Assembly: GCA_016874935.1 (NCBI GenBank) | Contig: VGSS01000019.1 | Coordinates: forward strand, 1-34,784 | Source of the DNA: Deltaproteobacteria bacterium | GTDB lineage: Bacteria; Desulfobacterota; BSN033; UBA1163 | DNA length: 34,784 nt | Reading direction: 5' to 3' | In this document: piece after piece, positions 7,531 through 18,184 of the stretch | Position numbering within the stretch: the stretch's first letter is position 1 | Layout: each line of letters starts with the position of its first letter | Notes under the pieces: generated by a model | Told to the model about the DNA's origin: nothing | The model's input: the letters and a program-made list of their open reading frames with translations, nothing else | Databases searched by the model: none | Program-made: the position numbers and the translations under genes

Positions 7531-8094
7531 CTATTCTTTCACCCGGGTTGAATATTCGCCGTTTCGGGTGTCAATGGTGATCAACTCACCCTCCTGGACA
7601 AACGGTGGAATACGCAGTTCGTATCCTGTCTCAACGGTGGCGGGTTTGTAATCGGCCTTTGAGGTATCGCCTTTGACCCACATCTCCGTCTTGATCACCC
7701 TGAGATTGACAAAGTTCGGAAGGTCCACGCCAATCGCTTTCTCCCTGAACATCAATACCTTCACGTTCAAATTGTCAATGAGATAATTTTTTGAGTCTCC
7801 CAGCGCATCCTCATTGATGATGATCTGTTCATAGGTCTGATTGTCCATGAAATAGTAATGATCCCCCTCTCTGTAGAGATACTGCATGGGCCTCTCTTCC
7901 AATGAAGCGGGCTCAAACGTATCTCCCTCACGATAGGTTCGATCGATCGTCATGCCGGTGATCATATTTTTAAGTTTGGTCCGGTAAAGGGCCTGGCCCT
8001 TGCCAGGTTTGGAGAATTCAAACGCCGTAACGATGTAGGGGTCATTATCGATTGCGACCTTCAACCCCTTTTTTAAATCCGAAGCCGTATACAT
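7531..8094 (-). CDS. efp: Elongation factor P
   Basis: EF-P binds the ribosome between the P and E sites and relieves stalling at polyproline. The 187-aa protein has the standard three-domain size. The modification loop reads SKPGKGQA at 28-35, with Lys32 at the site modified by EpmA/EpmB in gammaproteobacteria; the lysine is consistent with the beta-lysylation genes next to it. The C-terminal domain contains VNLRVIKTE and the signature-like end region TIDTRNGEYSTRV. AAGGATG precedes the ATG at 8094. It lies 48 bp downstream of lptE on the same strand and upstream of epmA. Confidence 0.97.
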   Translation of the reverse strand: MYTASDLKKGLKVAIDNDPYIVTAFEFSKPGKGQALYRTKLKNMITGMTIDRTYREGDTFEPASLEERPMQYLYREGDHYYFMDNQTYEQIIINEDALGDSKNYLIDNLNVKVLMFREKAIGVDLPNFVNLRVIKTEMWVKGDTSKADYKPATVETGYELRIPPFVQEGELITIDTRNGEYSTRVKE

Positions 8095-8142
8095 AATTCA
8101 TCCTTCCCTTTCCATAAACCACGAATAGAACGAATGACATGT

Positions 8143-8661
8143 TCAAAAATCATAAAAGAACCGATTGCGAATCCGCTCAGCCATAAACCTTGCCAGTGAT
8201 TGGATGGCCGCCGCCTTATTCGATTCGCTGACGAGAATATTGTTGGAGGTGCGATACACCCTGCTGTCGGAAAGATCCTTCTCCACCCAGAGGATCTCTC
8301 CGGTCTTCTTCCTTAAGGTCAAATCGATGACCACCGTAGTCTGGTATTCGAGGGCGATTCCGGATCGGTCATAGGAGACCGAATAGATCTGAAAGGACTT
8401 GATCACTCCCTCCAGAACCGAATCTGCCTCATTCCGTCCCGCCACCTTCACCCTCCGGTCCTGAATAAACTCTCTTAAAAAACCCTGTGTGAAAGGGACC
8501 TCAATGCCAGGCTCAAAGGTCTGGTTGACAAAGGTGGGAACGGCAAGAGAGGTAATGCCAGGAGGAAGGTGCGTCTCCTTGCCTACCATCTGGTAACCAC
8601 AACCTGTTGCCAACAAAAACACACTTTGCAACACCAATAACTTCCTAATTATACTTAACAT
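8143..8661 (-). CDS. lptE: LPS-assembly lipoprotein LptE
   Basis: LptE is the outer-membrane lipoprotein that plugs the LptD barrel and helps place LPS in the outer leaflet. The 172-aa product has a lipoprotein signal with lipobox LATGC, making Cys21 the lipidated residue, and continues GCGYQMVG, the typical LptE beginning. The body has IPTF-like family features: the segment LAVPTFVNQTFEPGIE and a C-terminal helix with IQSLARFMAERI. Its place directly downstream of leuS is the classic leuS-lptE arrangement. No strong Shine-Dalgarno is seen at the ATG. Sequence conservation in this family is low, so context contributes to the call. Confidence 0.88.
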   Translation of the reverse strand: MLSIIRKLLVLQSVFLLATGCGYQMVGKETHLPPGITSLAVPTFVNQTFEPGIEVPFTQGFLREFIQDRRVKVAGRNEADSVLEGVIKSFQIYSVSYDRSGIALEYQTTVVIDLTLRKKTGEILWVEKDLSDSRVYRTSNNILVSESNKAAAIQSLARFMAERIRNRFFYDF

Positions 8662-8676
8662 AAGTGGGTACGCTCT

Positions 8677-8815
8677 AAATTCGAAGCACGAAATCCGAAA
8701 TTCGAAACAATATCAAATGACCAAAATTTAAATGTTTTAAACAAAAAAGTTTAGAGAATTCGGATATTTTAAATTCGGATTTGTTTCGGATTTCGATATT
8801 CGTATTTCGAATTTT
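8677..8815. repeat. A/T-rich fold-back element between leuS and lptE
   Basis: The left arm (8677-8710), containing CGAAATCCGAAATTCGAAAC, pairs imperfectly with the right arm (8781-8815), containing TTGTTTCGGATTTCG. The middle is A/T-rich with self-complementary tracts of the AAATTT/AATGTTTT type. The right arm ends at the base before the leuS stop codon. A closely related element is at 13961-14090. It fills the leuS-lptE gap; lptE transcripts from leuS would carry it. Confidence 0.7.
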
Positions 8816-11413
8816 CTAACAAACAATATTGACCAGTTTCTGAGGCACGAGGATCACCCGTTTGATCGCTTTGCCCTCAACCAGTTTTTGAATCCTCTCG
8901 CTCTTCAAGGCCCAGGCCTTGATCTCTTCCTCTCCATAAAAGGCGGGCACCGTGATGCGGTCTCTCACTTTTCCATTGACCTGGACAACGATCAAAACCT
9001 CATCCTCCAGAACCGCCTCCGGATCATAATCAGGCCAGGCCCTCTTAACGACGAACTCCTTATTCCCCAAAGCCTCCCAAAGTTCCTCGGCGAAGTGAGG
9101 AACGAATGGCGAAAGCAGAATCATGGTCGTCTCAATCGCCTCCTTCATCAAGCTCCTTGAGGTTTCATCATCCAGGTCCTTGACCTCCGAGGCATAGATC
9201 TCGTTGACCAGTTCCATGATCGCGCTGATGGCCGTGTTGAAATGAAATCGCTCGATATCCTCTGTCACCTTCTTGATCGTCTTATGGGTCTTCTGACGAA
9301 GGAGCTTTGCATCACCCTCTGCCGGAGTTCCAAAAGGAGGGGAAGCCACATTCCGGAGTCTGGAATTCTGCTCAAAAAAGAGTCTCCAGACCCGGTTAAG
9401 AAAACGGAAGGAACCCTCCACCCCTTGATCGCTCCAGTCCAGATCCTTCTCGGGCGGAGCGGCAAAGAGGCAGAAGATCCTTGCAGTATCGGCGCCATAC
9501 TTTTCGACCAGATACTCAGGATCGACGACGTTCCGCTTCGACTTTGACATCTTCTCAAGCCTTCCCACTGTAATCTGAACGCCACACTTGCGACAGCGAA
9601 AACCTTCTCCCTCCCTTTCCACCTCATCGGGGAAGAGATATCCATCCCTGGGACACTCGAGAACCTCTTTGCAGACCATCCCCTGAGTGAGGAGATTGGT
9701 AAAGGGCTCTTCGACGCTCAGCCACCCCATCTCCTTCAGGACACGGGTGAAGAACCGTGAATAGAGGAGATGGAGAATCGCATGTTCAATGCCGCCGATA
9801 TATTGATCCACAGGCATCCAGTAATCGACCCTCTTCCTATCAAGCGGTCCCTCGTGATAGTCAGGGCAGGCAAACCGGTCAAAATACCATGAGGATTCGA
9901 CAAAGGTGTCCATGGTATCCGTCTCCCTGCAACCCGCTCCGCCGCATTTCGGACATCTCACCTCCACAAACTCCTTTGCGCCTACCAGAGGCGATTCCCC
10001 CATGCCGGTCACTTCCACATTGGACGGAAGGACGACAGGAAGGTCTCTTTCCGGAACAGGAACAGTTCCGCACTTTTCACAGTAGATAATGGGAATGGGC
10101 GCTCCCCAGTAGCGCTGTCTCGAAATCCCCCAGTCCCTTAACCGGTAACTGATCTTCTTGCCGCCCAATCCTTTCTCCTCGAGATGCTTCGCGATCGCCT
10201 CCCTCGCCTTCAGGCTGCCCATTCCATTAAACTTCCCTGAGTTGACTAAAAAACCTTCTCCCTCATAGGCTTCGGTCATCGTTTCTCCATTCAGGATTTG
10301 ATCTGCCGGTTGAATGACAACGATGAGGGGAAGCCCATACTGCTTGGCAAATTCGAAATCTCTCTGGTCATGTGTGGGAACAGCCATCACTGCGCCCGTC
10401 CCATATTCCATCAGGACAAAGTTGGCAACGAAGATGGGCATCCTCGCCTCTGTCATCGGGTTGAGGCAATAGCCCCCCGTGAAAACACCCTCCTTCTCCG
10501 TCGTGGGAGCCGTCCTTTTCATCCGGTCCTGCCGTTTCATTTTCTCGACAAAGTCCCTTACCGTTTTCTCCTGAGAGGTCCCCTTTGAAAGGGTGAGGGC
10601 CAGCGGATGTTCCGGAGCAAGGCTCATAAAGGTGGCGCCGAAGACTGTGTCCTGCCGGGTGGTGAAAACCTTAATCGCTTCCTTCGAATTCTCCAATGGG
10701 AAAAGGATCTCCGCGCCGATCGATTTTCCGATCCAGTTCCTCTGCATCGTGAGGACCCGCTCCGGCCATCCGGGAAGTTTCTCGCACCATTCCAGCAGGT
10801 CCTCCGCATAATCCGTGATCTTGAAGAACCACTGCTCCAGTTCCTTCTGTGTGACACCCGGGTCATCGGCATGGCCCCGCCAGCAGGTCCCATCAGCCAT
10901 CACCTGCTCATTGGCCAGAACGGTCTTGCAGATCTCACACCAGTTGACCGTGGACCGTCTCTTATAGGCCAGCCCCTTCTCATACATCTTCAGGAAGAAG
11001 AGCTGTTCCCATTGGTAATACGAGGCATCGCATGTGGCAAATTCCCGATCCCAGTCATAACTGAAGCCCATTCGCTTCAACTGCCTCTTCATATACTCGA
11101 TATTCTCATACGTCCATTTGGCGGGATGGACGCCATGTTCGATGGCCGCATTCTCCGCAGGCATGCCAAACGCATCCCAGGCCATGGGATGAAGGACATT
11201 AAACCCCTTCATCTTCTTGTAACGGGCAACCACGTCGCCGATGGAGTAATTCCGGACATGGCCCATATGGATCTTGCCCGATGGATAAGGAAACATCTCA
11301 AGAAGGTAATACTTCTTCCTGTTCTCATCCTCCGTCACCTTAAAAAGCTTCTGATCCTCCCAGACCCTCTGCCACTTCTCTTCGATCTCTTTCGGGTTAT
11401 ATTTCTGGTTCAT
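8816..11413 (-). CDS. leuS: Leucyl-tRNA synthetase
   Basis: This class I synthetase charges tRNA-Leu. The 865-aa protein has HMGH at 49-52 inside [15 protein letters not shown], and KMSKS at 621-625 followed by KRNVV. The CP1 editing domain is recognisable from [10 protein letters not shown]-like text ([16 protein letters not shown]) and lies in the bacterial position. Cysteine pairs (CPKCGGAGC and CRKCGVQI) resemble the zinc ribbons seen in many bacterial LeuRS. I chose the ATG at 11413 over a further 15 codons of open frame because GGAGAAGGG precedes it and [15 protein letters not shown] is the family start. lptE follows on the same strand. Confidence 0.98.
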   Translation of the reverse strand: MNQKYNPKEIEEKWQRVWEDQKLFKVTEDENRKKYYLLEMFPYPSGKIHMGHVRNYSIGDVVARYKKMKGFNVLHPMAWDAFGMPAENAAIEHGVHPAKWTYENIEYMKRQLKRMGFSYDWDREFATCDASYYQWEQLFFLKMYEKGLAYKRRSTVNWCEICKTVLANEQVMADGTCWRGHADDPGVTQKELEQWFFKITDYAEDLLEWCEKLPGWPERVLTMQRNWIGKSIGAEILFPLENSKEAIKVFTTRQDTVFGATFMSLAPEHPLALTLSKGTSQEKTVRDFVEKMKRQDRMKRTAPTTEKEGVFTGGYCLNPMTEARMPIFVANFVLMEYGTGAVMAVPTHDQRDFEFAKQYGLPLIVVIQPADQILNGETMTEAYEGEGFLVNSGKFNGMGSLKAREAIAKHLEEKGLGGKKISYRLRDWGISRQRYWGAPIPIIYCEKCGTVPVPERDLPVVLPSNVEVTGMGESPLVGAKEFVEVRCPKCGGAGCRETDTMDTFVESSWYFDRFACPDYHEGPLDRKRVDYWMPVDQYIGGIEHAILHLLYSRFFTRVLKEMGWLSVEEPFTNLLTQGMVCKEVLECPRDGYLFPDEVEREGEGFRCRKCGVQITVGRLEKMSKSKRNVVDPEYLVEKYGADTARIFCLFAAPPEKDLDWSDQGVEGSFRFLNRVWRLFFEQNSRLRNVASPPFGTPAEGDAKLLRQKTHKTIKKVTEDIERFHFNTAISAIMELVNEIYASEVKDLDDETSRSLMKEAIETTMILLSPFVPHFAEELWEALGNKEFVVKRAWPDYDPEAVLEDEVLIVVQVNGKVRDRITVPAFYGEEEIKAWALKSERIQKLVEGKAIKRVILVPQKLVNIVC

Positions 11414-11434
11414 GCCCTTCTCCACTTGATCATC

Positions 11435-11462
11435 CCTCGCCCCTCGTCTCTCGCCCATCGTA
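11435..11462. repeat. Short degenerate 7-bp tandem array
   Basis: Four consecutive 7-mers are visible between the leuS start and the argG stop: CCTCGCC, CCTCGTC, TCTCGCC, CATCGTA. They have the same consensus (NNTCGTC) as the longer array at 16969-17066. The array lies just upstream of the leuS Shine-Dalgarno. Confidence 0.65.
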
Positions 11463-11468
11463 TAGGGG

Positions 11469-12671
11469 TCATCCTCTCATCATCCTCCGGATTCTTAGCC
11501 TTAACGCGTTGAGTTTGATAAATCCCTCCGCATCCTTCTGGTTGTAAACAGCATCCTTCTCGAAGGTTGCAAACGCCCCATGATAGAGGGACTTCTCTGA
11601 CTTACGCCCGATCACCGTGCAATTCCCTTTGTAAAGCTTGAGGCGAACCGTGCCCGTCACATCTTTCTGCATCTCATCGACTGCGTTCTTCAGGACTTCC
11701 ATCTCCGGCGAAAACCAGTAGCCATAGTAGATGAGTTCAGAAATCTTCGGGATTAGACTGTCTTTGAGGTGCATCACCTCTCTGTCCATTGTGATCGATT
11801 CGATTGCCCGGTGAGCAACATGGAGAATCGACCCTCCCGGGGTTTCATAAACCCCTCTGGCTTTCATCCCGACATAGCGATTTTCGACCATATCCACCCG
11901 GCCGATCCCATTTTTGCCTCCAAGCTCATTCAGCCGAGCCAACAGGTTTGCGGGCGAGAGGGATTTGCCATCCACACGGACCGGGATCCCGTCCTCGAAG
12001 TCGATTTCAACTATGGTGGGACGGTCTGGCGCCTTTTCAGGAGAGACGGAAAGCAGGAACATATCTTCCGGCGGCTCAGACCATGGATCCTCGAGAATCC
12101 CGCCCTCGAAACTGATGTGCAAAAGGTTTCGGTCTGTTGAGTAAGGCTTCTCCTTGCTCACCGGAATGGGTATGCCATTGTCCCGGGCATAAGTCATCAA
12201 CTCCTCGCGCGATTTGAATTCCCATTGTCTCCAGGGCGAAATAACCTTGATATAGGGATTGAGGGCGTAATAGGTCAGCTCAAATCGCACCTGGTCATTC
12301 CCTTTGCCGGTTGAGCCATGAGCCACAGCATCGGCCCCCTCGATCTGTGCAATCTCAACCTGCCTCTTTGCGATCAGGGGCCTTGCAATGGAAGTCCCCA
12401 TCAGGTAGGTCCCCTCATAGACAGCATTGGCCTTTAACGCCGGAAAGACATAATCCCTTACAAACTCCTCCCGGAGATCTTCGATATAGACCTTGCTCGC
12501 ACCCGTTGAGATCGCCTTCTCCTCCAGATGGTCCAGTTCTTCTGCCTGCCCGACATCCGCAGTAAAGGCAATCACCTCGCATCCGAACTCATTCTTCAGC
12601 CACTTCAGAATGATAGAAGTATCCAGTCCCCCGGAATACGCCAGAACCACCTTTTTAACTTCACCCTTCAT
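11469..12671 (-). CDS. argG: Argininosuccinate synthase
   Basis: The enzyme joins citrulline and aspartate using ATP, the seventh step of arginine synthesis. The 400-aa product has the PP-loop ATP site AYSGGLDTS at 11-19, then [10 protein letters not shown] and [13 protein letters not shown], both diagnostic for ArgG. The ATG at 12671 is preceded by GAAGGGGG; the frame stays open 24 codons further up through a repeat-like intergenic stretch that does not belong to the protein. It is the last of three arg genes read argB-argD-argG. argF, which usually sits between argD and argG in related genomes, is not present here. Confidence 0.97.
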   Translation of the reverse strand: MKGEVKKVVLAYSGGLDTSIILKWLKNEFGCEVIAFTADVGQAEELDHLEEKAISTGASKVYIEDLREEFVRDYVFPALKANAVYEGTYLMGTSIARPLIAKRQVEIAQIEGADAVAHGSTGKGNDQVRFELTYYALNPYIKVISPWRQWEFKSREELMTYARDNGIPIPVSKEKPYSTDRNLLHISFEGGILEDPWSEPPEDMFLLSVSPEKAPDRPTIVEIDFEDGIPVRVDGKSLSPANLLARLNELGGKNGIGRVDMVENRYVGMKARGVYETPGGSILHVAHRAIESITMDREVMHLKDSLIPKISELIYYGYWFSPEMEVLKNAVDEMQKDVTGTVRLKLYKGNCTVIGRKSEKSLYHGAFATFEKDAVYNQKDAEGFIKLNALRLRIRRMMRG

Positions 12672-12743
12672 AAAACCCCCTTCTATTTCGGAATTCGGAA
12701 TTTTAATTCCGCACCTGCGGCAGGCACAATCCGCATTCCGCAA

Positions 12744-13937
12744 TTAAGTTACGCCCTCAAACACTTCTTCCAGCGCAGATATCATCCGATCCACTTCCCC
12801 TTCGGTCACGATCAATGGGGGCAAAAACCGGAGGACATTGCCCGCAGTGCAATTGATGAGGAATCCCTTTTTCATCATCTTCTTGACGATCTCCGCTCCT
12901 TCGAATTTCAGTTCCATCCCAAGGATCAACCCTCTTCCTCGAACATCCTGAACGAAAGGAAATGTCTTCTTCACCTCCTCGAGTCTGGAGAGAAAATATT
13001 CTCCTACTCTCCGGCAATGATCCAGCATCCCTTCCTCCAAGATCGCACTCAGAGCAGCCACCCCTGCTGCCGTAGCCAACGGGTTTCCTCCGAAAGTCGA
13101 GGCATGATCTCCCGGCTCAAAGCTTTTTGCAATCTCGTCCCTGATCAACAGGGCTCCGATGGGAACTCCGCCGGCTAACGACTTGGCCACAGTGAGTAAG
13201 TCCGGTTTCATATCCTCATGTTCATAGGCAAAGAGTTTTCCAGTTCTTCCCATCCCCACCTGAACCTCATCCAGGATGAGGAGAATTCCCTTCTCATCGC
13301 AGATATCCCGTAGTCCTTTTAGATAACCCCCCGAAGGGATGTTCACCCCTCCTTCGCCCTGAATCGGCTCCAGCAGAACGGCACAGGTCTTGGCATCAAT
13401 CGCCTCTCTCGCGGCCTTCAAGTCATTAAAAGGAACATAGTTAAAACCGGGCATGAGAGGCCCATAGCCTTTGTGATACTTTTTTTGAGCCGTGGCCGTC
13501 AAAGTGGCGAGTGTTCTTCCATGAAAGGAATTTTCCATGGTGATCACTTCGTATCGGTCCTCTCCGATCTTCTCCTTCGCATATTTTCTTGCGAGTTTCA
13601 GCGCTCCTTCATTGGCCTCTGCCCCGCTGTTGCAGAAAAAGACCTTGCCGGCAAAAGAGTGTTTACAGAGGAGAGAAGCCAGTTCGATCTGGGGTTCGAT
13701 GTAGTAGAGATTGGAAACATGGATCAGTTTCTCCGCCTGAGCCTGAATCGCCTTAACCACTTTCGGATGACAATGGCCCAGATTGCAAACCGCCAGCCCC
13801 GCAAAAAAATCTAAGTATTCCTTACCGTTGAGATCCCAGACCTGCGTCCCCTTTCCCCTTACCAAAAGGATGGGGTAACGGTTATAGGTATGGGCAATAT
13901 ACTGTTCCGATAACATCATCAAGGTTTGAGAATCCAT
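12744..13937 (-). CDS. argD: Acetylornithine aminotransferase
   Basis: This PLP-dependent class III aminotransferase converts N-acetylglutamate semialdehyde to N-acetylornithine; many homologues also act in lysine synthesis. The 397-aa protein shows the cofactor pocket SGAEANEGALKLAR, DEVQVGMGRTG (223-233) and the PLP lysine in TVAKSLAGG (Lys252). The phosphate-binding STFGGNPLA is also present. I place the start at the ATG at 13937, with GAGGT a few bases upstream; a GTG two codons earlier is an alternative. It is flanked by fold-back DNA upstream and by a short hairpin-rich gap before argG. Confidence 0.95.
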   Translation of the reverse strand: MDSQTLMMLSEQYIAHTYNRYPILLVRGKGTQVWDLNGKEYLDFFAGLAVCNLGHCHPKVVKAIQAQAEKLIHVSNLYYIEPQIELASLLCKHSFAGKVFFCNSGAEANEGALKLARKYAKEKIGEDRYEVITMENSFHGRTLATLTATAQKKYHKGYGPLMPGFNYVPFNDLKAAREAIDAKTCAVLLEPIQGEGGVNIPSGGYLKGLRDICDEKGILLILDEVQVGMGRTGKLFAYEHEDMKPDLLTVAKSLAGGVPIGALLIRDEIAKSFEPGDHASTFGGNPLATAAGVAALSAILEEGMLDHCRRVGEYFLSRLEEVKKTFPFVQDVRGRGLILGMELKFEGAEIVKKMMKKGFLINCTAGNVLRFLPPLIVTEGEVDRMISALEEVFEGVT

Positions 13938-13960
13938 AAGCACCTCATAACAAGAAAATA

Positions 13961-14090
13961 CGAAATCCGAATATCGAATTTCGAAACAAATTAAAAATTC
14001 AAATGTTCAAAATTTTAAACTCCCCGTTTTGGAATTGATATTTTAAAAAATTCGTGCTTGTTTCGGATTTCGTGCTTCGAATTTCGAATT
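13961..14090. repeat. A/T-rich fold-back element between argB and argD
   Basis: The left arm, containing CGAAATCCGAATATCGAATT, pairs with the right arm at about 14058-14086, which contains TTGTTTCGGATTTCGTGCTT. The inner part has complementary A/T tracts (AAAATTTTAAAC and GATATTTTAAAA). The right arm ends at the base before the argB stop codon, the same geometry as at leuS (8677-8815). Its arms share long blocks with that element. Confidence 0.7.
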
Positions 14091-14993
<903 letters not shown>

Positions 14994-15008
14994 TTAAAAT
15001 GTTGAGAA

Positions 15009-15085
15009 TTGATTGCGGAATGTCGATTGCGGATTGTGGAGGGAAAAAGTAAAATTCGAAATCCGCATTCCGAAATCCGAAATCG
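15009..15085. repeat. Fold-back repeat between hslU and argB
   Basis: Two left-hand blocks (GATTGCGGAATGTCG and GATTGCGGATTG) face right-hand complementary blocks (CGAAATCCGCATTCCG and AAATCCGAAATC). The element ends directly before the hslU stop codon. Its AAATCCG-type words are shared with the elements at 8677-8815 and 13961-14090, though here the C/G content is higher. A related short remnant with GGAATTCGGAATTTT and CCGCATTCCGCAATT lies at about 12685-12743 between argD and argG. Confidence 0.55.
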
Positions 15086-16417
15086 TCATAGGATAAACCG
15101 GCTCAGATCCTCATCCTCGACAAAATCCTTCAGTTTTTCTCTCACATACTTGGCATCGATCACCATCGTCTTCCCGCTCATCTCGGGTGCGTCGAACGAA
15201 ATCTCATCCAGCAACCTCTCCATGATGGTATAGAGGCGTCTGGCGCCGATGTTCTCCGTTCTCTCATTGATGAGGGCTGCCATCTCCGAAATCTCCTCAA
15301 TGGCATCCCTTTCGTACTTCAGCCCCACCGACTCTGTCTCCATCAGGGCGGTATACTGCTTGATCAGGGCATTCTCCGGCTCTGTAAGAATCCGGATCAA
15401 ATCCTCCTTCTTTAGCGAATCGAGTTCCACCCGGATCGGAAACCTTCCCTGAAGCTCGGGAATGAGGTCCGAGGGTTTTGAAACATGGAAGGCCCCGGCT
15501 GCGATGAAGAGGATATGGTCGGTCTTGACCACTCCATATTTCGTCGACACAGTCGTCCCCTCCACAATAGGCAGAAGATCTCTCTGAACCCCTTCTCTTG
15601 AGATATCCGGCCCATAAGTGGACTCCCTTCCGGCGATCTTGTCTATTTCGTCAAGAAAGATAATGCCGGACTGTTCCACCCGGTCAATGGCCTGCTTGAT
15701 CACCGTATCCATATCAATCAACCTCTGGGCCTCCTCCTGAGAGAGAACCTGGAGAGCCTCCGGGACCTTCACCTTTCTCTGCTTCTTCTTTTTTGGGAAG
15801 AGGCTCCCGAACATCTCTTTGATGTTGATATCCATCTCCTCCATTCCCGAAGCGGTGAAGATCTCCACCATGGGCAAATTCCGGTCCATCACCTCGACTT
15901 CCACATACTTTTCGTTTAACTTTCCCGTTCTCAGCAGCTTCCGGAGTTTTTCCCGCGTCTCTTTCGAATCCTCACCCTCTTTCGGAACACCTTTCCTTGA
16001 TGTCGGAAGAAGCAGGTCCAAGAGCCTCTCTTCGGCAATCTCCTCCGCCTTCTGCTGGACCTTTCGGGTCTCTTCAGCCTTGACCATGTTCACCGCCTGA
16101 TCGGTCAGGTCACGGACCATGGACTCCACATCCCTGCCCACATAACCCACCTCTGTAAATTTCGAGGCTTCAATCTTCAGAAAAGGAGCCTGGGCCAGCC
16201 TGGCCAACCTCCGCGCGATCTCTGTCTTTCCAACCCCTGTGGGGCCGATCATAATGATGTTTTTTGGCGCAATCTCGTCCCGGAGAGGCTCGGGGATCTG
16301 CTGCCGTCTCCAGCGGTTCCTCAGCGCAATGGCGACAGAGCGTTTGGCGTCCTTCTGTCCGATGATATACTTATCCAGCTCCAAAACGATTTCCCGTGGC
16401 GTAAAGGTTTTATTCAT
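15086..16417 (-). CDS. hslU: ATP-dependent protease ATPase subunit HslU
   Basis: HslU is the AAA+ unfoldase that feeds substrates to the HslV peptidase in the cytoplasm. The 443-aa protein has Walker A GPTGVGKT (58-65), Walker B in [12 protein letters not shown], the pore-type GYVG motif in EVGYVGRD, and the conserved C-terminal end region [12 protein letters not shown] that docks into HslV. The start overlaps the hslV stop by four bases (ATGA), implying translational coupling. The order xerC-hslV-hslU is common in proteobacteria. Confidence 0.98.
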   Translation of the reverse strand: MNKTFTPREIVLELDKYIIGQKDAKRSVAIALRNRWRRQQIPEPLRDEIAPKNIIMIGPTGVGKTEIARRLARLAQAPFLKIEASKFTEVGYVGRDVESMVRDLTDQAVNMVKAEETRKVQQKAEEIAEERLLDLLLPTSRKGVPKEGEDSKETREKLRKLLRTGKLNEKYVEVEVMDRNLPMVEIFTASGMEEMDINIKEMFGSLFPKKKKQRKVKVPEALQVLSQEEAQRLIDMDTVIKQAIDRVEQSGIIFLDEIDKIAGRESTYGPDISREGVQRDLLPIVEGTTVSTKYGVVKTDHILFIAAGAFHVSKPSDLIPELQGRFPIRVELDSLKKEDLIRILTEPENALIKQYTALMETESVGLKYERDAIEEISEMAALINERTENIGARRLYTIMERLLDEISFDAPEMSGKTMVIDAKYVREKLKDFVEDEDLSRFIL

Positions 16418-16947
16418 AGCTCCTCAAGGATGATACGGTCATTGGTGTAGATGCAGATCGAGGCCGCAATCTTCATCGCCTCCTCGGCAATGGCTCTCGC
16501 ATCCAATTCTGAGAACTGGATCAGGGCTTTGGCCGCGGCATGGGCATAAGGGCCGCCGCTCCCGATGGCCGTCACCCCGTCGTCCGGTTCAATGACATCT
16601 CCGTTGCCGGAGATCACCAGGGAATGCTCTTTGTCCGCAATGATGAGCAGGGCTTCGAGCCTCCTCAGTATCCGGTCGGTCCTCCAATCCTTGGCCAACT
16701 CCACTGCCGCCCTGAGCAGGTTCCCGTTATACTGCTCCAACTTCTCCTCAAACTTGGCAAAGAGAGTGAAGGCATCTGCTGTGGCGCCTGCAAACCCGGC
16801 AAGGACCCTGTCCTGATAGATCCTTCGAACCTTTCTCGCTGTGTGCTTCATCACGGTATGCTCAAGGGTGACCTGCCCGTCCCCTGCCATAACCACCTTC
16901 CCTTTATGACGAACACATAGAATCGTCGTCCCTTTTATATTAACCAT
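16414..16947 (-). CDS. hslV: ATP-dependent protease proteolytic subunit HslV
   Basis: HslV is the threonine protease of the HslUV complex. The 177-aa protein begins MVNIKG followed by [13 protein letters not shown], so Thr7 would be the catalytic N-terminal threonine exposed after loss of a six-residue propeptide, unlike E. coli where only Met is removed. [20 protein letters not shown] contains the conserved active-site lysine region. I chose the ATG at 16947, with GAGGGGGATG just upstream; the open frame 15 codons further up is made of the 7-bp repeat. It overlaps hslU by four bases. Confidence 0.97.
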   Translation of the reverse strand: MVNIKGTTILCVRHKGKVVMAGDGQVTLEHTVMKHTARKVRRIYQDRVLAGFAGATADAFTLFAKFEEKLEQYNGNLLRAAVELAKDWRTDRILRRLEALLIIADKEHSLVISGNGDVIEPDDGVTAIGSGGPYAHAAAKALIQFSELDARAIAEEAMKIAASICIYTNDRIILEEL

Positions 16948-16968
16948 CGCATCCCCCTCTTGCCGTCT

Positions 16969-17066
16969 CATCGTCCATCGTCCATTGTTCATCGTTCATT
17001 GTTCATCGTCCCTCGTCCCTCGTCTATCGTCTCTCGTCTTTCGTCTCTCGTCTTTCGTCTCTCGTT
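16969..17066. repeat. Tandem array of fourteen degenerate 7-bp units
   Basis: Reading from CATCGTC at 16969, fourteen contiguous heptamers fit the pattern NNTCGTC or NNTTGTT. The units change gradually: CATCGTC, CATTGTT and CATCGTT first, then CCTCGTC twice, TATCGTC, and finally alternating TCTCGTC and TTTCGTC. The array fills the gap between the xerC stop and the hslV Shine-Dalgarno, ending inside the first base of the xerC stop codon. It has no spacers, so it is not CRISPR. Confidence 0.85.
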
Positions 17067-18028
17067 TACTTCTTCCTTGGCTTACTAAAACTCCTCGGGT
17101 GCGCCTTATCGTAAACCTCCATCAACTTGCCCGGGCTGAGATGGATATACCTCTGGGTTGTGGAGAGGCTGGCATGCCCCAGCATCTCCTGAATTTCCCG
17201 GATATCTGCCCCCCCATCCAGAAGATGTGTGGCAAAGCTATGGCGCAGGCTATGAGGACTCACCTTTCGGACAATGCCCGAAGCCCTCGTATACTTCTTG
17301 ATCAGTCTTCCAACGCTTCGGCTGGTCAGTCTTCCTCCCCTCAGGTTGACGAAGAGGGGGGCTTCGCCCTCCGGATCTCCTCTCTGATCCAAATAAACCC
17401 TGAGCGCCTCCACAGCCTTATTTCCAATGGGGACAATCCGTTCCTTTCTACCCTTCCCCATAACCCTTACGATCCCCAGATGGAGATCCAGATGCTTTAA
17501 ATTGAGCCCCACCAGTTCTCCCACTCTCAATCCGCTCGAATAGAGAAGCTCCAGGATGGCACGGTCCCTCAAACCGCTCTTCTTCGCCTTTGCCTCGGAG
17601 ACCTTCTTTAAAGGCCTATCAGGTGATTCCATGAGCCGGAAAGCCTCATCCACGGTAAGGGTGGCAGGCAGAGGTTTTTCCACCTTGGGCGTCGAGACCG
17701 CCTTGGCCGGATTGGAAGAAACCAGTTTTTCCCTCACCAGATATCTGAAAAACGATCGGAGAGTGGAAACCTTTCTCGCAATCGAACTCTTTTTATTCTT
17801 TCGATGAAGAACGCTGAGGTATTTCCGGATGACGATCCGGTCCACCTTCTCCCATTCCGGCCTTCCCAACGGGGAAAAAACCTCATCCTGACTCTTTAAA
17901 AAATTCTCAAATTCGTTTAGGTCTACCTGATAGCATCGGCAGGTGTGGGGAGAGGCATTCCTCTCTCCAGAAAGATAATGAATAAATTGTTGGATGAAGT
18001 CATCCTGCCCTTTTGAAATCGCCCCCAT
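17066..18028 (-). CDS. xerC: Tyrosine recombinase XerC
   Basis: XerC and XerD act at dif to resolve chromosome dimers. The 320-aa protein has the SAM-like N-terminal core-binding domain (about 10-105) and a C-terminal catalytic domain with the full set of residues: Arg168 in SSGLRVGE, Lys192 in GKGRKE, His259 and Arg262 in HSLRHSF, His285 in LGHAS, and the nucleophile Tyr294 in TQRYIHL. The position directly upstream of hslV-hslU supports XerC over other integrases. AGGTAGA lies before the ATG at 18028. A stand-alone integrase role is less likely since no mobile-element genes adjoin it. Confidence 0.93.
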   Translation of the reverse strand: MGAISKGQDDFIQQFIHYLSGERNASPHTCRCYQVDLNEFENFLKSQDEVFSPLGRPEWEKVDRIVIRKYLSVLHRKNKKSSIARKVSTLRSFFRYLVREKLVSSNPAKAVSTPKVEKPLPATLTVDEAFRLMESPDRPLKKVSEAKAKKSGLRDRAILELLYSSGLRVGELVGLNLKHLDLHLGIVRVMGKGRKERIVPIGNKAVEALRVYLDQRGDPEGEAPLFVNLRGGRLTSRSVGRLIKKYTRASGIVRKVSPHSLRHSFATHLLDGGADIREIQEMLGHASLSTTQRYIHLSPGKLMEVYDKAHPRSFSKPRKK

Positions 18029-18184
18029 TCTACCTGCCTGAAATGACGTAACTTACAAAAAGGTTGCTGAAAGCATTTTTATAACACAAATTCTTAATTT
18101 ATCAATAGGATTTTAATGCAACCCATCAATTTTCTTTCACTTTTTATGCGAGCGAAAATTAATATTCATGCGCTTATTTTCTCA

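Noticed and set aside
10607-11512. Long open frame antisense to leuS
   Set aside because: It lies fully over a well-supported leuS on the other strand and reads as compositionally odd, with many His, Leu and Pro; no family was recognised.
16969-17066. CRISPR array
   Set aside because: The unit is 7 bp with no spacers; it is a simple tandem array, and no cas genes are near.
17066-18028. XerC-like gene as an integrase of a genomic island
   Set aside because: It is next to hslV-hslU in a housekeeping run with no attachment site or phage genes.
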